Shown here: positions 52,723 to 62,820 of the stretch, piece after piece
How the letters are laid out: each line of letters opens with the position of its first letter
Position numbering within the stretch: the stretch's first letter is position 1
Source of the DNA: Sphingorhabdus sp. Alg239-R122
GTDB lineage: Bacteria > Pseudomonadota > Alphaproteobacteria > Sphingomonadales > Sphingomonadaceae
NCBI RefSeq assembly: GCF_900537065.1
Contig: NZ_UNRC01000002.1
Span: 36,342-100,341, forward strand
Reading direction: 5' to 3'
Length of the DNA stretch: 64,000 bases
Notes under the pieces: generated by a model
Seen by the model: only the letters and a program-made list of their open reading frames with translations
Databases searched by the model: none
Told to the model about the DNA's origin: nothing
Position numbers and translations under genes: made by a program

Positions 52723-53973
52723 ATGCGTAAATTCGTTGGTTGGGTAAAACGTCATCCCGTGATTTCCGGCATTGGCGCGTTGATATTGGCACTGGTGCTT
52801 TACAATGTCCTTGTACCGTCGCCACCATCTTATGAATATGAAGTTGAGGCAGTATCAAAAGGTGATGTGACCCGGGGCATTTCAGCCAGCGGCAAACTGC
52901 GTGCGCTCAACACGATCAACGTAGGTTCTGAAGTGTCGGGGCAAGTCACGGCGGTTTATGTCGATTATAACTCGCCGGTCACGCAGGGCCAGCCGCTGGC
53001 GCAGATTGATGACACGCGGCTGCGTGCCCGGGTAACGCAGGCGCAGGCACAGGTGCAGTTGGCGCGAGCTTCACTGGCTCAAGCCGAAGCGGCCATTGCC
53101 CGCGCCCGTACCGATGTCGAAGTGCAAAGCCGGGATTTCGCACGACGAAAGGAACTGGCTGAAAAGGGTTTTGTGTCCAAGACACAACTTGATCAGGCAC
53201 AAAACCTGCTTGCAACGGCAAAGGCATCACTAGCGACTGGACAGGCACAGGCTCAGTCGGCGCGTGCGCAGATTGCACAGAGCGCTGCCGAACTTTCTTC
53301 GGCGCAGCTTGACCTCAGCCGTACGCGCATACTTGCGCCCACCAGTGGAGTGGTGATTAATAAACTGGTAGAGCCCGGCTCGACTGTGACTGCAGGTTTC
53401 CAGACACCCAACTTGTTTGAAATCGCTGCCGACACCAGCAAGATGCAGGTCGAAGCTTCAGTCGATGAAGCCGATATCGGCCAGGTCGAAATCGGTCAGG
53501 CGGTGACATTCACCGTGGACAGTTTCCCGGACGAGAAATTCGCCGCCAAGGTACAGCAGATCCGCAAATCGGCAACTGAAGCACAAAATGCAGTCAGCTA
53601 TCTGGTAATTCTTGATGTCGACAATATTGGCGGCAAATTGCTCACAGGCATGACCGCTAATGTCGAGATCATCACTGGTCGTAAAAAAGATGCCACGCGT
53701 GTCCCCGTGGCCGCGACACGTTTCCGGCCCAAGCAGGAAGACCGGCCGGAAGAAGGTGATGAGGCGAAGAGCAAAAGCGGCGATAATGACAAAACTACTG
53801 TCTGGCTTACCACCGACGATCCATACCGGCCCGAAGAAGTGGAAGTCCAGACCGGACTGGAAGGTGAGGACTATGTGGAAATCACCAATGGGCTGAAGCC
53901 GGGACAGAAAATATTGCTGCGTACCCGTAATCTTGATGGCAGCGAGGATAATGACCGCGGAGAGGATGACTGA
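52723..53973 (+). CDS. MacA-like periplasmic adaptor subunit
   Basis: A 416-residue membrane-fusion protein: an N-terminal membrane anchor (about 12-30), a lipoyl/hairpin region with long coiled coils of Ala/Gln-rich helices (about 95-205), and beta-barrel and membrane-proximal domains. It is the adaptor of a MacAB-type tripartite pump, linking the MacB permease to TolC. A charged tail (E-D-N-D-R-G-E-D-D) ends the protein. The start at 52723 follows AGGGG; an upstream TTG is less likely. Its stop overlaps the next ATG (TGATG). Confidence 0.88.
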   Translation: MRKFVGWVKRHPVISGIGALILALVLYNVLVPSPPSYEYEVEAVSKGDVTRGISASGKLRALNTINVGSEVSGQVTAVYVDYNSPVTQGQPLAQIDDTRLRARVTQAQAQVQLARASLAQAEAAIARARTDVEVQSRDFARRKELAEKGFVSKTQLDQAQNLLATAKASLATGQAQAQSARAQIAQSAAELSSAQLDLSRTRILAPTSGVVINKLVEPGSTVTAGFQTPNLFEIAADTSKMQVEASVDEADIGQVEIGQAVTFTVDSFPDEKFAAKVQQIRKSATEAQNAVSYLVILDVDNIGGKLLTGMTANVEIITGRKKDATRVPVAATRFRPKQEDRPEEGDEAKSKSGDNDKTTVWLTTDDPYRPEEVEVQTGLEGEDYVEITNGLKPGQKILLRTRNLDGSEDNDRGEDD

Positions 53974-54710
53974 TGTCCCATCCGCTGGTCGCAACGACCA
54001 ATCTTGTCAAAACCTATGAACTGGGCGGTGAGACAATCCATGCTGTGGACGGGGTATCGCTGACCATCGACAATGGTGAATTTGTCGCGATCATGGGTGC
54101 GAGTGGGTCGGGCAAGTCGACCTTCATGAACATGATTGGCTGTCTTGATGTGCCGACATCAGGCAACGTGGAAATTGATGGCATACCCACTAGTGATATG
54201 AGCGGCGATGACCTGGCGGATCTTCGTAACCGCAAGATCGGTTTTGTGTTTCAGCAGTTCAACCTGCTGGCCCGCACGACGGCGGTCGACAATGTTGCCG
54301 TGCCGCTTATCTATGCAGGCAAGAGCGGGGAAGAACGGCGTGACCTTGCGACGCAGAAACTGATCGCCATGGGGCTGGGTGACCGGCTGGTCAATTCGCC
54401 GGCGAAACTTTCGGGCGGGCAGCAGCAGCGTGTGGCCATTGCCCGCGCGCTCGTGACCGAGCCGCTGATGTTGCTTGCCGACGAGCCGACCGGCGCGCTC
54501 GATACACGTACATCCGAAGACATCATGCAGATTTTCCAGCAGCTCAACGATGATGGCATTACAGTGATCGTGGTGACGCATGAAGATGAAATTGCCGATC
54601 ATGCCAAGCGCAAAATCATGTTTCGCGATGGCAAAGTAATTGAGGACGCGCCTGTCACAAACCGCCGCTTTGCCAAAGCGCAGGAAGAAGGGCAGGAGGT
54701 GCCGGCATGA
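53973..54710 (+). CDS. MacB-type ABC ATPase
   Basis: A 245-residue ATPase of the LolD/MacB type. Walker [10 protein letters not shown] is near 42-50, the Q-loop F-Q-Q-F-N-L-L near 93-99, L-S-G-G-Q-Q-Q-R near 144-151, Walker B with [11 protein letters not shown] near 167-177. In E. coli MacB these ATPase and permease halves are one protein; here they are separate genes with 1-bp and 4-bp overlaps, as in many MacB-like operons. Confidence 0.9.
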   Translation: MSHPLVATTNLVKTYELGGETIHAVDGVSLTIDNGEFVAIMGASGSGKSTFMNMIGCLDVPTSGNVEIDGIPTSDMSGDDLADLRNRKIGFVFQQFNLLARTTAVDNVAVPLIYAGKSGEERRDLATQKLIAMGLGDRLVNSPAKLSGGQQQRVAIARALVTEPLMLLADEPTGALDTRTSEDIMQIFQQLNDDGITVIVVTHEDEIADHAKRKIMFRDGKVIEDAPVTNRRFAKAQEEGQEVPA

Positions 54711-55957
54711 AGCGCAGCCTGTCCTCGCGCCTCTCCGCTTGGCTGGTCAACATCTCGATCGCGATGACCGCGCTGCGCACCAATCTGATGCGTTCGATTC
54801 TCACCACCCTGGGTGTGATGATTGGCGTGTTTGCGGTGACGCTGGCGGTGGGCGTAGGTTCTGGCGCACAGGTATCAGTGCTTGAATCGATCAATTCACT
54901 AGGGTCAAACATGGCGCTGGTATTCCCGCAGCCTGATGGTGAGGGAGGACGCCGCAGTTTTGAGCGTGGCCGCCTCACAACCCGCGATGCGCGTGCTATC
55001 GAACGCGAAATTGACGGTGTAACCGATATCGCGCCGCAGCTGCGTGTAAGTATTACTCTTGTGGCTTCGGGCAATAGCACCTCTACCAGTGCAATTGGGG
55101 CCACACCCGCTTATGGCCGTGTGTCGAACGTTGCGGCAGAGCAGGGCCGGTTTATCACTGACGCGGATGTGCGCACGGCGGCGCGCGTTGTCGTGCTTGG
55201 TACCAGTACGGCCGAAAGTATGTTTGGTGACTATAATCCTGTTGGTGAAAGCCTGCGCATCAACCGCATCCCGTTCAAGGTAATAGGGGTTCTGGAATCA
55301 AAAGGTTCGAGTTTTGGCAATGACAATGACGATATTGCAATTATGCCGCTGAGCACAGTGCGGCAACGGTTTGTGGGCGATACACTGGCAGGCCCCGATG
55401 ACCTGCATATCCTGTTTGTCGGGTTTCAGGATGGGGTGCAACTATCGACAGCCAAGCGCGAAATGACTGACCTTTTGCGGGACCGGTACAAGGTGCGTGG
55501 GCGTGACGGCAATCCATTCACCATCCGCACAACTGAGGAATTTATCGAGGAAACCGGACAGGTCACCGGTATATTCCAGACAGTGCTGGTGGCGATTGCA
55601 TCGATATCGCTGCTGGTCGGCGGGATTGGGATAATGAATATCATGCTAGTGTCAGTGACTGAGCGGACGCGGGAAATTGGCCTGCGCATGGCGCTTGGAG
55701 CAAAGAAAAGCGATATCCGTAACCAGTTTCTGGTTGAGGCGGCAGTGCTGTGCGTAATTGGCGGCGCGATGGGGTTGTTGCTCGCCATTGCCGCCGGGCG
55801 GGTGCTCACTGCCTATGCCGATTTTCCGGTGCCGATCGGGCTGGGTGTTTCGATTGGTGCGATTATTTTCTCGGCGCTTGTAGGGTTGGTTTTTGGCGGT
55901 TGGCCCGCCGTGCGCGCTTCGCGTCTATCGCCGATAGAGGCACTGCGCACAGAGTGA
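54707..55957 (+). CDS. MacB/FtsX-type ABC permease
   Basis: A 416-residue permease: a first membrane helix near 30-50, a large periplasmic MacB core domain (about 55-290), then three C-terminal FtsX helices (about 290-320, 340-365, 380-405). M-N-I-M-L-V-S-V-T-E-R-T-R-E-I-G-L-R near 310-327 is the family's coupling element. The substrate (peptide, antibiotic or lipid-like) cannot be predicted. With the adaptor and ATPase it forms a MacAB-like mechanotransmission pump. Confidence 0.9.
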   Translation: MKRSLSSRLSAWLVNISIAMTALRTNLMRSILTTLGVMIGVFAVTLAVGVGSGAQVSVLESINSLGSNMALVFPQPDGEGGRRSFERGRLTTRDARAIEREIDGVTDIAPQLRVSITLVASGNSTSTSAIGATPAYGRVSNVAAEQGRFITDADVRTAARVVVLGTSTAESMFGDYNPVGESLRINRIPFKVIGVLESKGSSFGNDNDDIAIMPLSTVRQRFVGDTLAGPDDLHILFVGFQDGVQLSTAKREMTDLLRDRYKVRGRDGNPFTIRTTEEFIEETGQVTGIFQTVLVAIASISLLVGGIGIMNIMLVSVTERTREIGLRMALGAKKSDIRNQFLVEAAVLCVIGGAMGLLLAIAAGRVLTAYADFPVPIGLGVSIGAIIFSALVGLVFGGWPAVRASRLSPIEALRTE

Positions 55958-56085
55958 CGCTACGGCATCGGTGAAGCCGCAGTTTTCTCTCCATTTCCCG
56001 TTCACAAAGCTGTGCAAACAGTTTAAACAAGCGATTAAGAGTCGCGTTCTTCAGCAAGCGCGTGGACAATGCAGGAGAGAGCCAT

Positions 56086-57282
56086 ATGAACCTGGAATTC
56101 AGCCCCGAAGAAAATGCGTTCCGTGATGAAGTGCGCGCATTTATCGAAGAAAATTACCCAACCGATCTGCCCAAGCGTGGGCTCGCCGATGATATGACTC
56201 GTGAAGAGTTCCTGAAATGGCATAAGATATTAGGTAAGAAAGGCTGGTCCACGCCCGCTTGGCCCGAAGAATATGGCGGCACCGGCTGGACTCCGACCCA
56301 GCGTTATATCTGGCAGGAGGAAAATGCGCGGGTAAATGCGGTGATGCCGCTGCCTTTCGGGGTCGCGATGGTTGCTCCTGTGATCTATACATTTGGCAAC
56401 GAAGAACAAAAGGCCAAGCATCTGCCAGGCATTCACAGCGGTGAAGTGTGGTGGTGCCAGGGTTATTCTGAACCGGGTGCGGGTTCTGACCTCGCATCGC
56501 TCAAAACGACCGCCGTGCGGGATGGTGACGATTATATCCTCAATGGCCAGAAAACATGGACCACATTGGCGCAGCATGCCGATTGGGGTTTCTTCTTGTG
56601 CCGCACCGATCCCACAGCAGAACGCCCGCAACAGGGCATCAGCTTCATTCTGGTCGATATGAAAACACCAGGCATTGAAGTGCGCCCGATCAAACTGATC
56701 GATGGCGGCTATGAAGTGAACGAGGTCTGGCTGACCGATGTGCGCGTACCGGCGGAAAACCTGATTGGTGAGGAAAACAAGGGCTGGACCTATGCCAAAT
56801 TCCTGCTCGCGCATGAACGCAGTGGTATTGCCGGGGTGGCGCGTTCAAAACGTGCACTTGAAAACCTACGCGATATTGCGGACGCTGAAATGATGGATGG
56901 CGCACCACTGAGCGAAGACTTTGATTTTGCGCGCAAGCTGAGCCAGCTGGAGATTGATCTTGCAGCGCTGGAAATCACCGAACTGCGCACGCTTGCGGGC
57001 GAACAGGCAGGCAAAGGCCCTGGGCCGGAAAGTTCTATCCTGAAAGTGAAGGGCACCGAGATTCAGCAGCGGCTCACCGAGCTGACGGTCGAGGCGGTGG
57101 GCACATATGGCCTCCCCGATTTCCGCTCGTTTGAAGATAACCTGGCCAATGACAATGCGGTTGGCCCGGATTATTCGACACATGCCGCACCGCACTATTT
57201 CAACTTTCGTAAAGCCTCCATCTATGGCGGTTCGAATGAAATCCAGCGCAATATCATCACCAAAATGGTGCTTGGGCTTTAA
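56086..57282 (+). CDS. acyl-CoA dehydrogenase, large-subunit type
   Basis: A 398-residue ACAD with the usual order: N-terminal helices, the central beta domain with the FAD contacts (W-C-Q-G-Y-S-E-P-G-A-G-S-D-L-A near 127), and C-terminal helices ending in I-Y-G-G-S-N-E-I-Q-R. The MCAD-type catalytic Glu position (Y-E-G-T) is Gly here, so the base must be elsewhere or in the partner. AGGAGAG precedes the ATG at 56086. A second ACAD follows 39 bp later; such pairs resemble pimeloyl-CoA dehydrogenase and other heteromeric ACADs. Confidence 0.88.
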   Translation: MNLEFSPEENAFRDEVRAFIEENYPTDLPKRGLADDMTREEFLKWHKILGKKGWSTPAWPEEYGGTGWTPTQRYIWQEENARVNAVMPLPFGVAMVAPVIYTFGNEEQKAKHLPGIHSGEVWWCQGYSEPGAGSDLASLKTTAVRDGDDYILNGQKTWTTLAQHADWGFFLCRTDPTAERPQQGISFILVDMKTPGIEVRPIKLIDGGYEVNEVWLTDVRVPAENLIGEENKGWTYAKFLLAHERSGIAGVARSKRALENLRDIADAEMMDGAPLSEDFDFARKLSQLEIDLAALEITELRTLAGEQAGKGPGPESSILKVKGTEIQQRLTELTVEAVGTYGLPDFRSFEDNLANDNAVGPDYSTHAAPHYFNFRKASIYGGSNEIQRNIITKMVLGL

Positions 57283-57321
57283 GCATATATACCCACTGAT
57301 AAGGGTTAGGAGATACAGATA

Positions 57322-58464
57322 ATGCACTTCGACTTTACCGAAGAACAGACCATGATCCGCGACACGTTGGCGCGTATGGTGCGTGAAGAATATACATTTG
57401 AAACACGCCACAAGGTGATAGAATCTGACAGTGGCTGGCGGCCTGAATTTTGGGCGCAGCTGGCCGAGCTTGGCATATTGTCAGCGCCGTTCAGCGAAGA
57501 AGATGGCGGCTTTGGCGGCGGCCCTATTGAAACACTGGTCATTATGGAAGAGCTGGGCAAAGGTCTGGTTGTCGAACCATTTGTCCCCAGTGTGGTGTGC
57601 GCGGGCGGTATCCTGAAACATGGCGGCTCGCAGGCGCAGAAGGATGAACATCTCGCCGCAATAATTGACGGTAGCCGCGTATTTGCTTTCGCACATGCCG
57701 AGCCTCGGGGCCGTTATGACATGGCTTTCCTGGAAACCCGCGCAAAAGCAGATGGCGACGGCTATGTGCTAAATGGCCATAAGGCGGTCGTGATTGGCGC
57801 TCCATGGGCGTCACACCTGATCGTCACTGCGCGCACTTCGGGTGATGTAGCGGATCATGATGGCGCTAGTGTGTTCATCGTGTCCAAGGATGCGGAAGGC
57901 ATTTCCACGCGTGACTATGCGACAGTCGATGGCCGCCGCGCGTCCGAAGTCTATTTTGAAAATGTGAAAGTCGGCGGCGATGCGTTGGTCGGCGAAGAAG
58001 GCGGCAGCCTGGGCCTGGTCATGCAGGTGGCAGACGAGGCCATCGCTGCGCTCTGCGCAGAAGCGTGCGGCGCGATGCAGGTCGCCAATGCAATGACACT
58101 CGATTACACCAAACAGCGCAAGCAGTTCGGTGTGCCGATCGCGAAGTTCCAAGTGTTGCAGCATCGCATGGCCGACATGTTCATGGAATATGAGCAATCA
58201 GTATCGATGTCATACCTTATCACTCTCAAGCTGGGTGAACCGGCGGCGGAGCGCGCGAAATTCGCATCCATGGCCAAGGCACGGACCGGACAGGCGGCGC
58301 GCTTTATTGGCCAGAACGCAGTGCAGACTTTCGGCGGCATTGGTGTGACGGACGAAGTGGCAATCAGCCATTATTTCAAACGCCTCACCATGATCGACAG
58401 TGAATTTGGGGATGCAGGTCACCACTTGAAACGTCATGTTGCGCTAAGCCGGAAGGCGGCTTGA
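57322..58464 (+). CDS. acyl-CoA dehydrogenase, small-subunit type
   Basis: A 380-residue ACAD paralogue of the preceding gene but distant from it. It has the beta domain (A-H-A-E-P-R-G-R-Y-D near 134) and the C-terminal Q-T-F-G-G-I-G-V-T-D-E segment. AGGAG precedes the ATG by 9 bp. The pair is probably co-transcribed and may form a heterotetramer. Its stop abuts the UDG-type gene on the opposite strand with no spacer. Confidence 0.87.
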   Translation: MHFDFTEEQTMIRDTLARMVREEYTFETRHKVIESDSGWRPEFWAQLAELGILSAPFSEEDGGFGGGPIETLVIMEELGKGLVVEPFVPSVVCAGGILKHGGSQAQKDEHLAAIIDGSRVFAFAHAEPRGRYDMAFLETRAKADGDGYVLNGHKAVVIGAPWASHLIVTARTSGDVADHDGASVFIVSKDAEGISTRDYATVDGRRASEVYFENVKVGGDALVGEEGGSLGLVMQVADEAIAALCAEACGAMQVANAMTLDYTKQRKQFGVPIAKFQVLQHRMADMFMEYEQSVSMSYLITLKLGEPAAERAKFASMAKARTGQAARFIGQNAVQTFGGIGVTDEVAISHYFKRLTMIDSEFGDAGHHLKRHVALSRKAA

Positions 58465-59061
58465 CTAATCGTTCAGTAAAGAGGCGATTCGGGCCCTGAG
58501 TGCAGGCAGCACATCGCTTTCAAACCAGGGATTTGTTTTCAGCCAGCGATTGTTGCGCGGGCTGGGGTGCGGCATCGGCCAGCGCACAGGCGCGTGGGTT
58601 TTCCAATCTTGTACGATGGAAGTGAGGCTCGCCTTTTTCGGCGGTCCGATATGCCAGTCGAGTGCATAGCGGCCGATCACCAGAGTGCAGGCAATATCGG
58701 GCATGCGTGCCAGCATCTTTTCCCGCCATGCAGACGCACATTCGGCGCGGGGGGCAAAATCACCGCTTTTGCCGGTGCCGGGAAAACATAGCCCTATCGG
58801 CACAATCGCGACTTTGGAAGTATCGTAAAATATGCTCCGGTCAATCCCCATCCATGCGCGCAGCCGCTCGCCCGATGGATCATCGAAAGGTTGGTCTTTG
58901 TGATGGGTGATGCGCCCCGGCGCCTGCCCCGCAATCAGTATACGCGCGCGTGGATCGATCTGGAATATCGGCCGCGGCCCGAGCGGCAGGTCAGAGCAGA
59001 TATTGCATCCGCGCACTTCTGCTCTGAACTGTTCAATATCGCTATCGGATGATGTGGTCAT
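58465..59061 (-). CDS. uracil-DNA glycosylase family protein
   Basis: A 198-residue member of the UDG superfamily: motif 1 L-I-A-G-Q-A-P-G-R near 41-49 and motif 2 M-P-H-P-S-P-R-N-N near 163-171 with the catalytic-loop His. An N-terminal C-x2-C (G-C-N-I-C-S-D) recalls the iron-sulfur UDG families, but the full four-Cys pattern is not evident. It might excise uracil, or may belong to an uncharacterised branch. It is convergent with the acyl-CoA dehydrogenase pair. Confidence 0.78.
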   Translation of the reverse strand: MTTSSDSDIEQFRAEVRGCNICSDLPLGPRPIFQIDPRARILIAGQAPGRITHHKDQPFDDPSGERLRAWMGIDRSIFYDTSKVAIVPIGLCFPGTGKSGDFAPRAECASAWREKMLARMPDIACTLVIGRYALDWHIGPPKKASLTSIVQDWKTHAPVRWPMPHPSPRNNRWLKTNPWFESDVLPALRARIASLLND

Positions 59062-59088
59062 GCCTGCGATGCTACGGGCATTGGCCGC

Positions 59089-59715
59089 TCAGGCCAAGGG
59101 TGAAGTTTTTTCGCTCCGGGCGCATGCACTGACGGCGCGATTGCGCCATATTTCCCGACCCTTTTCATCCGGATGGATGCCGTCGGTCGTATGTTCAGGT
59201 GCGATGGGCGGGATGAATACTGCTTCGATTTCTGCGGCTTTTGCCTTCACATAGGCGTTGGCAATATCGCTGTTGCCGATGCCGACTAGCGCAAAGGGAC
59301 GCGTGGGCAGGCGCTCCAACATCGCATCGTATCTGACCTCGAAAGCAGCATCATCGGCAATGCCCTGATAGGCATCATTGGTGCCAATCGCGACAAGAAC
59401 TTTGCGGGTGCGCAGTTTCGCAAAAACCCTCTCGCCCAAATCGGAAATCTGCTGGGTCGTGGCGCCTGCGACACTGGCATTGAGCGTGGTGCCGCACATG
59501 CCATCCAGCCAGATGGACTCGGCGATGCTATCACCCAGTACAACGGTATCAACACGGTCCGCCGATGCAGCGGCACTGGCGACCATGTCGCTGCGCACCT
59601 GCTTATAGGGCCTGCCGGGTTCCGGCCTGTTATGGTTTGTCCATGCCGTGTTGATTTGGAGCACAAGCGCGCATGCAAGCACAGCGATGGTCACAGGTTG
59701 GGAAATTCTCCGCAT
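59089..59715 (-). CDS. SGNH/GDSL hydrolase family protein
   Basis: A 208-residue protein with an N-terminal hydrophobic segment (about 7-22, signal or anchor) and the SGNH blocks: Ser in V-V-L-G-D-S-I-A-E-S, Gly in block II, Asn in I-G-T-N-D-A-Y, and D-G-I-H-P-D near 180-185 for the catalytic Asp and His. Such enzymes deacylate or hydrolyse esters, sugars or peptidoglycan acetyl groups. The substrate is unknown. It stands alone between the UDG-type gene and cysNC. Confidence 0.8.
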   Translation of the reverse strand: MRRISQPVTIAVLACALVLQINTAWTNHNRPEPGRPYKQVRSDMVASAAASADRVDTVVLGDSIAESIWLDGMCGTTLNASVAGATTQQISDLGERVFAKLRTRKVLVAIGTNDAYQGIADDAAFEVRYDAMLERLPTRPFALVGIGNSDIANAYVKAKAAEIEAVFIPPIAPEHTTDGIHPDEKGREIWRNRAVSACARSEKTSPLA

Positions 59716-59782
59716 AATGTACTGCTACCACCATTTGTTTTGGATATGGTTAACAGTACGGTGGGGCAACATGGGCGTTACA

Positions 59783-61708
59783 TCACCCCTCCTGCAGATA
59801 TCCGTTGGCGGCGAGCCATGTCACGATTTTTTCGGCGGCCTGTTCGGCGCTCATATCGACAGTGTTGATCGTGATTTCGGCATTCATCGGTTCTTCATAC
59901 GGGCTGTCAATACCGGTGAAATTCTTGATCTCCCCGGCGCGTGCTTTTGCGTAAAGCCCCTTCACATCGCGCATTTCGGCAACTTCGAGCGGGGTATCGA
60001 CATGCACTTCGATAAACTCGCCATCCTCCATCATCGAACGCGCAATCTGCCGCTCGCTGCGAAAGGGGGAGATGAACGATACGCACACCATCAGGCCAGC
60101 ATCGAGCATCAGCTTTGCCGTTTCTGATACGCGGCGGATATTTTCCACGCGGTCGGCATCGGTAAAGCCCAGGTCCTTGTTCAGGCCGTGGCGCACATTG
60201 TCACCGTCCAGTATGTAAGTGTGGCGGCCCATGTCGTAGAGCTTCTTTTCCACCAGGTTGGCAATGGTCGACTTGCCCGAACCCGACAGGCCGGTAAACC
60301 AGAGCGCTGCTGGCTTCTGGTGCTTCTGGGATGCGCGCTGCGCCTTGCCCACTTCCAGGTCCTGCCACACCACATTGTCCGCGCGGCGCAGCGAAAAGTC
60401 GATCATGCCGACACCAACGGTTTCGTTGGTCAACCGGTCGATAATGATGAAATTGCCCGTCTTGCGGTTATCAGCATAGGCGTCAAAGGCAATCGGCTGG
60501 ATCAGCGAGATGTTGCATACACCGACCTCGTTGAGATGCAGCGTCTTGCCAGCATCTTCACTCAGGTCATTGACGTTCACCGTGTGTTTGAGCGCGGTGA
60601 TGCTGCCGGCTACGGTCTTGTTGCCGGTCTTGAACAGGTACTGGCGGCCGGGGAACATTTCCTGTTCCGACATCCACAGGATATGCGTCATGAACTGGTC
60701 GGATTGTTCAGCGGGACCATCTGTCGAACAGATCACGTCGCCGCGCGAGATATCGATTTCATCTTCCAGCACGAGGGTTATTGCCTGATCGGGCATCGCC
60801 TCGTCCAGATTGCCGTCATAGGTGACGATTTCCTTCACCCGTGACCGTTTGCCTGACGGGATGACAATTATCTCTTCGCCCGGTTTGACATGACCTGATG
60901 CCACTGTGCCGGAAAAACCGCGGAAATCGAGATTCGGGCGATTGACCCATTGCACCGGCAAGCGGAAAGGGCGACCTTCCTTTTCGCTGAGCACATCGAC
61001 ATTTTCCAGATATTCGAGCAGTGTCTGCCCCTTGTACCAGGGGGAGCTGTCACTGCGCCCGGTCACATTGTCACCGTTCAGCGCCGACATGGGGATGCAG
61101 GTGATTTCACTGAAGCCCAGGTCTTTCGCAAAGCTGCGATATTCTTCCTCAATCTCGTTGAAACGGTTCTGGCTGAAATCCAGCAGGTCCATCTTGTTAA
61201 CCGCGAGGACGACATGACGGATGCCGAGCAGCGACGCGATAAAGCTGTGGCGGCGGGTTTGCACCTGCACACCGTGGCGCGCATCGACCAGCACGATGGC
61301 GACGTCCGCGGTGGATGCGCCAGTTGCCATATTGCGGGTATATTGCTCATGCCCCGGGGTATCGGCGACGATGAATTTGCGCTTTTCGGTTGAAAAAAAC
61401 CGGTAAGCGACGTCGATGGTAATGCCCTGTTCGCGCTCTGCGGCTAGCCCATCGACGAGCAGTGCAAGGTCCAGTCCTTCACCTTGTGTACCGACTTTTT
61501 TGCTGTCACTCTCGATCGAGGCAAGCTGGTCCTCATAGATCATCTTGCTGTCATAAAGCAGCCGTCCGATCAGCGTGGACTTGCCGTCATCGACACTGCC
61601 GCAGGTCAGGAAGCGCAGGAAGCTTTTTTGCTCATGGCTTTCCAGATAGCCCAGAATATCGCCGGCAATGCGGACGTCGGTTTCATATGCGTATTCTTGC
61701 TCGGCCAT
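59783..61708 (-). CDS. cysNC: bifunctional sulfate adenylyltransferase subunit 1 / APS kinase
   Basis: A 641-residue fusion. Residues about 1-440 are CysN, an EF-Tu-like GTPase (G1 loop G-S-V-D-D-G-K-S at 37-44, D-T-P-G-H-E near 115-120, N-K-M-D-L near 170) that drives sulfate activation. Residues about 465-641 are CysC, the APS kinase (Walker A G-L-S-G-S-G-K-S at 473-480, then D-G-D-N-V-R-H-G-L). CysD plus CysN make APS from ATP and sulfate; CysC phosphorylates it to PAPS. Its ATG shares a base with the cysD stop (TGATG). This fused form is common in alphaproteobacteria. Confidence 0.95.
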   Translation of the reverse strand: MAEQEYAYETDVRIAGDILGYLESHEQKSFLRFLTCGSVDDGKSTLIGRLLYDSKMIYEDQLASIESDSKKVGTQGEGLDLALLVDGLAAEREQGITIDVAYRFFSTEKRKFIVADTPGHEQYTRNMATGASTADVAIVLVDARHGVQVQTRRHSFIASLLGIRHVVLAVNKMDLLDFSQNRFNEIEEEYRSFAKDLGFSEITCIPMSALNGDNVTGRSDSSPWYKGQTLLEYLENVDVLSEKEGRPFRLPVQWVNRPNLDFRGFSGTVASGHVKPGEEIIVIPSGKRSRVKEIVTYDGNLDEAMPDQAITLVLEDEIDISRGDVICSTDGPAEQSDQFMTHILWMSEQEMFPGRQYLFKTGNKTVAGSITALKHTVNVNDLSEDAGKTLHLNEVGVCNISLIQPIAFDAYADNRKTGNFIIIDRLTNETVGVGMIDFSLRRADNVVWQDLEVGKAQRASQKHQKPAALWFTGLSGSGKSTIANLVEKKLYDMGRHTYILDGDNVRHGLNKDLGFTDADRVENIRRVSETAKLMLDAGLMVCVSFISPFRSERQIARSMMEDGEFIEVHVDTPLEVAEMRDVKGLYAKARAGEIKNFTGIDSPYEEPMNAEITINTVDMSAEQAAEKIVTWLAANGYLQEG

Positions 61709-62820
61709 CAGAAGTACCCTTCCGCTTTTTTGTCTTCCATCGATGCACCATGGTCGCTGTCAATCACACGGCCCTGCCGTTCGGATGTGGTGGTGAGCAG
61801 CATTTCCTGAATCACCTCGGGTAATGTTGTCGCTTCGCTTTCAACCGCCCCGGTCAGCGGGTAGCAGCCCAGCGTGCGAAAACGCACCATGCGCTCTTCG
61901 GGTACTTCGCCCTCTTCCAGTGGCATACGCTCGTCATCGACCATGATCAGTGTCCCGTCGCGTTCAACAACCGGACGCCTGGCCGCAAGATACAGCCCGG
62001 GAAGCGGGATCTGCTCTTTGTAGATATATTGCCAGATGTCGAGTTCGGTCCAGTTGGACAGCGGGAAGACCCGCATCGATTCGCCCTTGGCGACATTGGT
62101 GTTGTAGATGTTCCACAGTTCCGGGCGCTGGTTTTTCGGGTCCCAGCGGTGCTGGGCGTTGCGGAAGGAAAAGACGCGCTCCTTGGCGCGCGATTTTTCC
62201 TCGTCGCGCCGGGCACCGCCAAAGGCCGCATCGAATTTATGCATATCGAGCGCCTGTTTAAGCGCCTGTGTCTTCATAATGTCAGTATGCACCGCGCTGC
62301 CATGCGTGAAAGGGCCGACGCCCTCAGCAATACCATCCGGATTGCTGTGCGTGATCAGTTCCATGCCAAGGTCCTTGGCCATGGCGTCGCGAAATTCGAT
62401 CATCTCACGGAATTTCCATGTTGTGTCGACGTGCATCAGCGGAAAAGGTGGCTTGGAAGGATAGAATGCTTTGATCGCCAGATGCAGCATGACTGCGCTG
62501 TCCTTGCCGACTGAATAAAGCATGACCGGGTTCTGGCACTGGGCCACCACTTCGCGCATGATGTGGATGCTTTCTGCTTCCAGTCGGTCGAGATGTGTGA
62601 GGGCTTTGGGGGCAGCCGCCTGCCCGACCTGCTCCAGCTCGGTGAGCTTCTGGACTGCGCTTTCGAGCGTTTTCAAGGTCAATTGCCCGCCATCCTTCAG
62701 GCGCGCAAGGCCCTTGCCGTCATTGAGCAATTTGCGTGAGATGGTCGACAGCGACTGCCCGGTCTGGCCTGCGAGCTGCTCTGCCCGGCTTACCAGTTCT
62801 GATATTTGCATATTATCCAT
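61708..62820 (-). CDS. cysD: sulfate adenylyltransferase subunit 2 with N-terminal HTH-like extension
   Basis: A 370-residue protein, about 70 longer than typical CysD (about 300). The CysD part begins near residue 73 ([10 protein letters not shown]) and has the PP-loop S-V-G-K-D-S at 103-108 and the usual later segments. The first ~65 residues instead read as a small helical DNA-binding-type domain: [16 protein letters not shown] then [15 protein letters not shown]. The frame has no ATG, GTG or TTG between residue 54 and the CysD core, so the extension appears to be translated. It is the first gene of cysD-cysNC, divergent from zwf. Confidence 0.92.
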   Translation of the reverse strand: MDNMQISELVSRAEQLAGQTGQSLSTISRKLLNDGKGLARLKDGGQLTLKTLESAVQKLTELEQVGQAAAPKALTHLDRLEAESIHIMREVVAQCQNPVMLYSVGKDSAVMLHLAIKAFYPSKPPFPLMHVDTTWKFREMIEFRDAMAKDLGMELITHSNPDGIAEGVGPFTHGSAVHTDIMKTQALKQALDMHKFDAAFGGARRDEEKSRAKERVFSFRNAQHRWDPKNQRPELWNIYNTNVAKGESMRVFPLSNWTELDIWQYIYKEQIPLPGLYLAARRPVVERDGTLIMVDDERMPLEEGEVPEERMVRFRTLGCYPLTGAVESEATTLPEVIQEMLLTTTSERQGRVIDSDHGASMEDKKAEGYF

